NCBI GenBank assembly: GCA_014904845.1
Contig: MU119203.1
Coordinates: 1-64,000 of the forward strand
Length of the DNA stretch: 64,000 bases
DNA from: Acephala macrosclerotiorum
Taxonomy: Eukaryota > Ascomycota > Leotiomycetes > Helotiales > Mollisiaceae
Direction of reading: 5' to 3'
The position numbers were made by a program, and so were the translations under genes. Below, in pieces: positions 57,534 to 64,000 of the stretch (the stretch's first letter is position 1; each line of letters starts with the position of its first letter). Under the pieces are notes generated by a model. That model made no database searches, was not told the DNA's origin, and saw only the letters and a program-made list of their open reading frames with translations.

Positions 57534-59003
57534 GTAGTAGCAGCATCTCTACCTTTTGAGAGAGGTGTATATCACTTTAGCAGCAACGTAAGATGCTTCT
57601 GCTGCTGGTTGTGACTTGTCTTATCCCCTGGGAGTATTTGCAAGTGCAAGAATGGATGCTTCAAAATCGGAAAAGATGGATCCCTAATGCAAATATCTTG
57701 GATTGTGCGATGCGACATAGGCCGCTAAGCTATTACTAAATCATTAGCGATATGATTCTAGATGTCTAGCATCCGACATCGCTTTGTTAGGGCTTCTTTG
57801 CCATAAGTCATGATGCCTTGGCTCTACGATAAGAGAATCAAGACTATCAGAACGTGATCTCCTTATTCACATAAGACAGCGAAGTGGGGCCAGTTTGTAT
57901 ATGATCCCACTACGCATTTATGTCTTTGCTTGAGGTGTATGGGACGCCTTCTGCATGAACATGCGAGGGATGCAATAGCCAACGAGTCGGCAGCCAAGAC
58001 GCTCTCGCTGCATCGAGGGAGGTAGTGACCAGACGGACTGGACTGAACACTTAGATGGCAGGAATAAGAGCTGAAAGGGACACAAAAGTTTTCAGGATGG
58101 GTAAATCTTGTTTATCACAGCCCTCGGCAGGTGGCATTTGGCATCTGTGACTGCTGACGCTGAACAAGCCTTCTATAGCGTCTCTTATCTTGTTAGCTTG
58201 CAGTACTGCAAATTATGGGATTCAGGGAAATCAAACCACATGATCTGTCGTTGATGATGTACTGAAAGCTGGAAGTCAAGTCCAATGAGACATCACTTGG
58301 TTGATGGGGCTCTCTCTGACCTCCAAAGACCCTCAACCACATGATTGCATGAGGATTTTCATCAAAGCACCCATCAAGCAGTAGTAAGTCATGTAATGGA
58401 AGATGAGAGAGAATGCACAGTCATTAGGAATTGTTACATTGAGAACAATGGGGAGAAACGACGTTGAACACTGGGCCCATAAGTGTGTCTTGGCAGACCA
58501 GAAATGGTTTAGTCTAGCTATTTGTACAGCTTGGACCACATGAATGTCAATGAGCGATATAATTAAGCCACATCTTTACTCACAAGATTCTCCTAACTTT
58601 TGCAAAGCTGTGTACGATACCGTAGCCATTGATGTGACGAGGAAGAGGAGGATATCCGTTGTGCGGAGAAAGGGGATCCAAAGCTAGACCAAATTCGGGG
58701 TTCCCGCATTGCTGGGCAGCACGTGTGTAGTAATGAAAGAACAGCTACTCCTTCTACTAAGTAATTGCAAAATCCTCAATCCACATGATCGTCATACAAG
58801 TCTATGAGAATTGGTATCAAATGCATCCACATTCAATTTTCTCATCCTCATCCCAAGATTCGGCGATCCTTGCTTGTTCATCACCCAGTCAACGCTCTGC
58901 TCCACAATAATTCGCGTCAGAGTAAACACAACGATAGATGTATCTCAATCTACAACAACGATTTTGCTCAACGTTTCTAGACATTCACAACTTGCTAATT
59001 GGC
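57534..59003. other. intergenic, kinesin promoter
   Basis: A/T-richer sequence with no gene-like frame. The 3' part is the promoter and leader of the kinesin gene. Confidence 0.5.
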
Positions 59004-60860
59004 ATGGCTCTCGATCCACGATTAGTGCCCGGCGTGGCTGCGGAAATGCGCAGTATCCGATCGTCTGCGTCAACACCATCCTTGCGATCTAGGGACGGAA
59101 GCATCTCCTCATTTAAGATGGACGGCGGGGGCAATGTCAAAGTGGTGGTCAGAGTTAGAGGATTTCTTCCTAGAGGTATGATACGTGCCAGCGCTAGAAT
59201 ACAAGCTTGCTAACCGTTTGCAGAAATTGAACGAGGCGCGGAGTGCTTGATTCAGATGAATCCATTGAACCAAGCGACTACTCTGCTCGTTCCGAACGAT
59301 ACAGATCCTGCGAATAAACAGTCCAACATGAGAAGAACTCTGGAAGAGAAGACCTTTACATTCGATAGCTCATTCTGGAGCCATAACGAACAAGACGAGC
59401 ACTACGCACATCAAGAGGATGTTTACAACAGCTTGGGAGAGGAGTTCTTGGATCATAATTTCGAAGGATATCATACATGCATATTCGCTTATGGCCAGAC
59501 TGGATCTGGCAAAAGCTACACCATGATGGGAACTCCTGAGCAGCGAGGGTTGATTCCAAGAACCTGCGAGGATCTCTTCCAGCGAATTGCAGATGCACAA
59601 AACGACACACCGAACATCTCCTACAACGTCCGTGTTTCCTACTTCGAAGTCTACAACGAGCATGTCCGCGATCTCCTTGTACCTGTTCAACAGAATCAAC
59701 CTCCATACTACCTAAAGATCCGAGAATCGCCTACGGAAGGACCCTATATCAAGGATCTGACTGATGCACCAGTCAGAAACCTCGCCGAGATCATGAAATA
59801 CATGCGCATTGGTGACGCAAGCCGCACCACGGCAAGCACAAAGATGAATGATACGAGTAGCAGAAGTCACGCTGTCTTCACCATCATGCTGAAACAAATC
59901 CATCACGATATGGACACGGACGAGAGTACCGAACGAGTAGCACGCATTCGTCTGGTAGACTTGGCAGGTAGTGAGCGAGCAAAGGCCACGGAAGCAACAG
60001 GAGCTAGGTTGAGAGAAGGAAGCAACATCAACAAGTCTCTCACGACTCTTGGACGCGTTATTGCCGCACTTGCAGATCCGAAGCATTCACGCCCGGGAAA
60101 GAGAAACAAGGACGTGGTGCCCTACCGAGATTCTATCCTGACTTGGCTTCTGAAGGATTCTCTTGGAGGCAACAGTAAGACAGCAATGATTGCTTGTATT
60201 GCACCATCCGATTACGACGAGACTCTCTCAACCTTACGTTATGCCGATCAAGCCAAGAGGATTCGTACCCGTGCTGTTGTCAATCAAGACCACATTTCGG
60301 CAGCTGAGCGTGATGCTCAAATCGCTGCTATGGCTGAAGAGATCCGTCTTCTCACTCTTAGCGTATCCGACAATCGTCGGCGAGAGAAGGAGAGCAAGGA
60401 GCAGGAAGAGAAGCTAGAGGAGTATCAGCACAGCGTCAAGCTGTTGCAGCGCATGATGGAGGAGAAGGAGATGATATCTGAAGGAAAGATTCGAAGCTTG
60501 CAAACCGAGAACGAGGCATTGCGAATGCATGTCAGACTTCTTACAGAGACAATCAAGAATCCTATCGAGATCCCCCGAAGCGCCAGAAACAGCTTTCAAG
60601 GAGAAAGTCGCAAGACTAGCTTCCTTGGTGATCAGATGATGGGCGACGAGAATAAGGAGAACGACGACGAGACAGAAGTTCCGGACGACGAATACGGCTA
60701 CCATGAAGAAGGTGTTGACATCAGCAAGCACGAAGAGAAGCATCATGAGACCCAGAAGTCTATGAAGGACCTCTTGAGGCAGTTGGGTCTGTTTAGGAAG
60801 AAGATTGGTGATGATAAATCGCGCTTCATCAACCCTCTTGGCGAGAAGGTCAATATCTGA
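59004..60860 (+). CDS. short kinesin-3 family motor (UncB/NcKin3-like), 602 aa, 2 exons
   Basis: Exons are 59004-59175 and 59224-60860 (GT-AG). The motor domain has NVKVVVRVRGFLPREIERGAECLIQM at the start, the P-loop GQTGSGKSYT at about 151, switch I NDTSSRSHAVF, switch II LVDLAGSERA and the K-loop/relay region LADPKHSRPGKRNKD. The microtubule-binding segment PYRDSILTWLLKDSLGGNSKTAM is kinesin-3-like. A coiled-coil neck and stalk (about 410-490) are followed by an acidic tail. The protein ends at 602 residues and lacks the FHA, PH and long stalk of UNC-104, which matches the short fungal class studied in Aspergillus (UncB) and Neurospora (NcKin3). The usual RVRPF motif is RVRGF here. Plus-end transport of small cargo or spindle/mitochondrial roles are known for the class, not shown here. 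Confidence 0.9.
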
Positions 60861-61601
60861 ATGGACTGGGATCGACGCTAGGAGTCTGGCACAGTTTGGT
60901 AAAGCAGCAGCAGGGGTGCGTATAGTTGTCGAGTATAGGAATAAGTTTGTTGTAAGCATCGGAATAATTGTTTGGATTGTCAGGATTAGTTGATGGGCAA
61001 AGGCCTCATAGCGTTGGTGTTTTGGGGGTTACCAAGTTTACGTAGTAATGAATCATGACCTCTCTTGAATGCACCTTCCATGTGAAATCTTCGGAGGATC
61101 TTGTCTTGTTTACTAATCATATATATCCCGTAAGGGAAAGAACTAATTCAGTGTTGGATTCATTTTGCAAGCAATCTGTTGTTGGACCTATGATTCAGGG
61201 CCTTGATGTCTGGAAGTTTGGCGGCAAAGGACTCTCCACCCTGCAATAGAACCCAATCGGAGGTGTCACCTGCAGAAACCTTTTGGCAGCTTCACGCTCA
61301 ACGATGCTCTCGACCACTTCGAGGCTGATACACGGGCTCAGCCGCTGCTCGGCAAATTTTAGCTCCCGCTTTTAGAGGATTCGTTGTTGTTTTATCGACA
61401 GTTCATTGCATGAAAGGAGTGCTTCGTCCGCGCTCTGTTTTGTCGACATCCGTCTGCCATTCTTTGTTACGATCCTCGTGCTTGCATCCCTCTTGCATCT
61501 CTTGTCCCTCCCCAAGCTTCCTTGGTGTTCTGCAGGTGCTTCGTACAATCATTCCACTCCTTTGCAGACTACGCGAGGCTGTGATCCAGGCAGGCTGAAC
61601 A
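60861..61601. other. intergenic, eIF4E-like promoter
   Basis: Kinesin 3' end and eIF4E-like promoter and leader. No further feature recognised. Confidence 0.5.
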
Positions 61602-62502
61602 ATGTCGAGACTCCCCTCCCTCCTCACGAGAGGACTCAGCACGGGGACCAGCGATACCGGATCTCCAGCAGAACAGCGGGATGATGCAAAGAAGAACATG
61701 CTGAAGGCAATGCGGCCTTTGCCAACTCAGCATTACTGGAATGTCTACTTTGACAGGTGAGCAATTGTGCTAACAGTTGTCTCAGCTGCCGTTAGCGCTT
61801 CTACCCCTCCAAGATTTCTTTTGTGAAAGTGGGAAGTACTAGCTATCATCTTTCGGCGAGAAGCAATTCAAACATTTAAGCAGAGTCTAACACTCTTCAA
61901 GACAGCAGAAAGACCAGCCGAAATCCTCAGATGGAACCTATACTGCTACCCTCGAACAACTTGGCTCCCAAATCGAATCAGTGCAGGACTTTTGGCGCTA
62001 CAACAATAACACTCCCGTCGACCAGATCAAGATGCGCGAATCTATATACTTGTTTAAGCAAGGGTTCCAACCTGTATGGGAGGATCGAAGAAACATCAAT
62101 GGTGGGAGCTGGACATTCAGAGTGCCAAAAGCCAACGGACCAGACTTTTGGACAAGAGTGCAGCTGATGGCTATTGGAGAGAAGCTGCAAGGCTGTTTGG
62201 ATCTAGGTGAAAATTTCTTGTGCAGCAGAATCTGGGCTATTCTAATACTTGAAACAGGAGATCAACTCTGCGGTGTTGGCCTTTCCGTCCGATTCAACTC
62301 TCACCTCATCTCGGTATGGCATCGCGATGCCTCGAAACAAAAATCGATCGATGCTATACTTGCGACAGTGCTAGAAGAGCTTCCAGCAGAACTGAAGCCA
62401 AAACCAGACAACTACTTCTACAAGAAGCACTCCGACCACGCCGGATTCAAGGCTCCTGCAACCACAGCTGCCCTCCCAGCTCCTACTATTCAAGCGCCAT
62501 GA
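61602..62502 (+). CDS. eIF4E-class mRNA cap-binding protein, 234 aa, 3 exons
   Basis: Exons are 61602-61756, 61902-62206 and 62258-62502. The fold begins at RPLPTQHYWNVYFDR. Landmarks include YTATLEQLGSQIESVQDFWRYNN with the VQDFW tryptophan, FKQGFQPVWEDRRNINGGSWTFRVPK with two further tryptophans, and CGVGLSVRFNSHLISVWHRDAS. The cap-stacking aromatic positions are present in this layout. The sequence reads closer to the eIF4E-2/4EHP class than to the canonical fungal eIF4E, which is a judgement by eye. The intron 62207-62257 is 51 nt, stop-free and in frame; splicing restores the conserved GEKLQGCLDLGDQLCGVGL path. The unspliced frame would insert 17 residues. Confidence 0.93.
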
Positions 62503-62907
62503 GCATCATACCCAAGGAATGAGAAGATACAGAATTATGAGACCATATATGGCCGCCATATATCGCATTTGAGATTTTGGGACAGGTGTTTTGCGTTGTG
62601 TGCATATTTGCTGGCGTTATATTCAGAAATTGGTAGTAGCAAAGCAATAGGACATCCGTCACCATGGCCAAAGAGCCCGCTTTAATGCTCCTTTTCCTTT
62701 CCTGTCCTGCAACCCAGTGCTCCGTAAACGCCATGCAAGCCGTGATCGTAAATCAAATGTACTCGTGATTGCCTTTCAACTTCGTCTCAAGGTACGATTC
62801 GGCGAAGGGCTATTCTCACTTCATGCCAATCTTCTCGATACCCCACGATCCCTAGGACATTCATGAAGACGCGCCTCGTCCGGGAATGGCGCAAATATTG
62901 TATCCGC
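62503..62907. other. convergent intergenic region
   Basis: The eIF4E-like gene and the EF-hand gene converge here. No additional feature recognised. Confidence 0.5.
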
Positions 62908-63630
62908 TCATCTCCAAACTCCAGCCCTTCTCAATATTCTCTCAAATTCGTCCTTTTCAACTCCTCTTCCCACGCCCGCACCTCCATTAGCCTCGAGTAT
63001 CATATCTCTCAACAACTCCTCTTCAGGATCCTCTCTCAACTGTTTCGCGACCTTCTTCAGAGTTTCCAATGTAATCCTAGTCTCTCCGGTTCCATTTGTG
63101 AATAGCTTGAATGCCTCATCCACTTCCCGCGCATGAGAATCTGAGGTCCTACCCCGACTATGGAATTTCAACGCGCAGATCGCAACAAAGGAGCTATAGA
63201 CCGCAAAGCCTTCTTCTTCAGGATCCAGAATCGAAATAAACTCCTTCAGTTCGTCTTTTTCGGGAGGAATATCCAACGCCCTGTCGATAATCTCATTAGC
63301 TCCTCTTCAACACCTCAATGTCTGTCCGAGAAAGCGCTTCACAATGGAACAGGCGGGGTGCCAAAGCGCAAGATAGAAACGAACATCATAGCCCGTCGCA
63401 CATCCTCAATAGGTATCACACCCTCTTTTTCACCCTTTTGTTTTACTGAGAAGAGTTCGAAAGCTTCCTTGATCTCGGTTTCTTCTGCGCCGGTGATGTT
63501 GTGCTCTTTGGCGAGGCGGGATTGTCTTGCTTTTGGGGCTGCCTCAGCTGGCTCTGCTGCGCGGCGTTTCGCAGGCTGGATACACTATCAGTCGAGAATC
63601 CTTGGCCCTTGGGTAAAAGTTTCTCACCAT
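62908..63630 (-). CDS. degenerate EF-hand (calmodulin/centrin-like) protein, 188 aa, 3 exons
   Basis: Exons are 63630-63628 (the ATG alone), 63575-63385 and 63280-62908. The first intron starts GTGAGA and ends TATCCAG; the joined start is MPAKRRAAEPAEAAPKARQ, a basic/Ala-rich tail. The second intron uses a GTTCGT donor, and the junction RRAMM|ALDIPPEKDELKEF is in phase. Four EF-hand-like helix-loop-helix units can be made out (for example AFELFSVKQKGEKEGVIPIED and EAFKLFTNGTGETRITLETL). All four loops lack the usual first Asp ligand, so calcium binding is doubtful. Length and four-unit layout fit the centrin/calmodulin superfamily. Function unknown; structural or light-chain-like roles are possible. 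Confidence 0.82.
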
Positions 63631-63794
63631 GTTGCGCTGCCAGAGCTGCTTAGGGGTGAAGCTCGTTGCTCGATGTCGATATCGATAACGCTCTGAATCA
63701 TTGGGTGCCTTGCAGCGACTGCAAGGCTGACAATGGTGGGCCAATCGGAGGAGGCTAGCGAGTTAGCCGGCGCTAGTTCAATGTCTTCAAAATT

Positions 63795-64000
63795 TCACGC
63801 TGGCGAAATTTCTGCTTCTTCATCCTCATAACCTTTTTTTCAGATGGGCGTCCAGATTCTTCTCCCGCGTTTCCACAATTGTTGCAGAAGATGGACATGA
63901 TGTCGGTATCACATCTGGGACATTCAACAGTTTGTATTTTTCCTTCCAAGTCACCCGACAGACTCGTATCAGGTGGCAGAAGACCACAAACAGCTTCTAA
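63795..64000 (-). CDS. C-terminal part of a zinc-ribbon protein (runs off right edge)
   Basis: A minus-strand frame enters from the right edge and runs 68 codons to a TGA at 63797-63795. It contains a compact CxxC...CxxC zinc ribbon (ECPRCDTDIMSIFCNNCG) followed by a short acidic tail ending EAEISPA. The start and the main domain lie beyond the window, so the protein cannot be named. The gene is in tandem with, and 165 bp upstream of, the EF-hand gene. Confidence 0.6.

Noticed and set aside
1..64000. CRISPR array, rRNA operon or secondary-metabolite gene cluster
   Set aside because: No regularly spaced identical repeats, no rRNA-like sequence, and no PKS, NRPS, terpene or P450 backbone genes were seen.

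Overview
This window is nuclear DNA of a filamentous ascomycete. The evidence is intron-dense genes with short GT-AG introns and TACTAAC/GCTAAC-type branch sites, fungus-typical domain architectures (C2H2 plus fungal-specific transcription factor, 2EXR, DUF7053, Dma-type FHA-RING, a short kinesin-3), and the absence of operons. A Leotiomycete/Helotiales-type genome is the best guess from protein style and 2EXR content; this is inference. Exon boundaries below were rebuilt by hand from splice signals, reading phase and family alignment, and every listed multi-exon model closes in frame unless stated otherwise.

Layout. 1-3.4 kb: the 5' end of a Tc1/mariner-type transposon runs off the left edge, followed by a decayed or unresolved membrane-protein gene. 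3.4-5.3 kb: a sugar transporter (-). 7.4-8.2 kb: a DUF7053 protein (+). 8.2-12.6 kb: no firm gene, with a striking poly-G block near 9.1-9.3 kb. 12.6-12.9 kb: ribosomal protein S29 (+). 14-16 kb: a DUF2235 alpha/beta hydrolase (-) with an 11-nt microexon. 18.3-22.1 kb: a 1151-aa transcription factor (-), followed by a 7-kb stretch without a convincing gene. 29.5-31.3 kb: a RING-like protein (+) behind repeated ACGTGT inverted repeats. 31.7-48.1 kb: a dense housekeeping block with a small conserved-looking protein, TRAPPC5/Trs31, a Sec14-like protein, mitochondrial processing peptidase alpha, a Dma-type E3 ligase, Vps16, a degenerate MoxR-like AAA protein and the Golgi GDPase Gda1. 48.5-50.3 kb: a PPPDE-thioredoxin-PUL fusion. 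50.3-59 kb: mostly non-genic, except a 2EXR gene with a very long pyrimidine-rich leader and an 80-bp minisatellite. 59-64 kb: a short kinesin-3, an eIF4E-class cap-binding protein, a degenerate EF-hand protein and the C-terminus of a zinc-ribbon protein at the right edge.

How the genes fit together. Several genes serve endomembrane traffic (TRAPPC5, Vps16, Gda1, Sec14-like, kinesin-3) and others serve translation (S29, eIF4E) or ubiquitin/proteostasis (Dma, RING-like, PPPDE-Trx-PUL), but they are not an operon and no shared regulation is visible. Three divergent pairs share short promoters: MPP-alpha/Dma, Vps16/AAA-like and Gda1/PPPDE. The most unusual signals are two homology-supported GC-AG introns, two genes whose first coding exon is only the start codon, two degenerate tandem repeats (about 80 bp and about 16 bp), an AAA protein with no visible P-loop, and several reading-frame fragments that suggest decayed genes next to repeats. 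No CRISPR array, rRNA or intact tRNA was seen.
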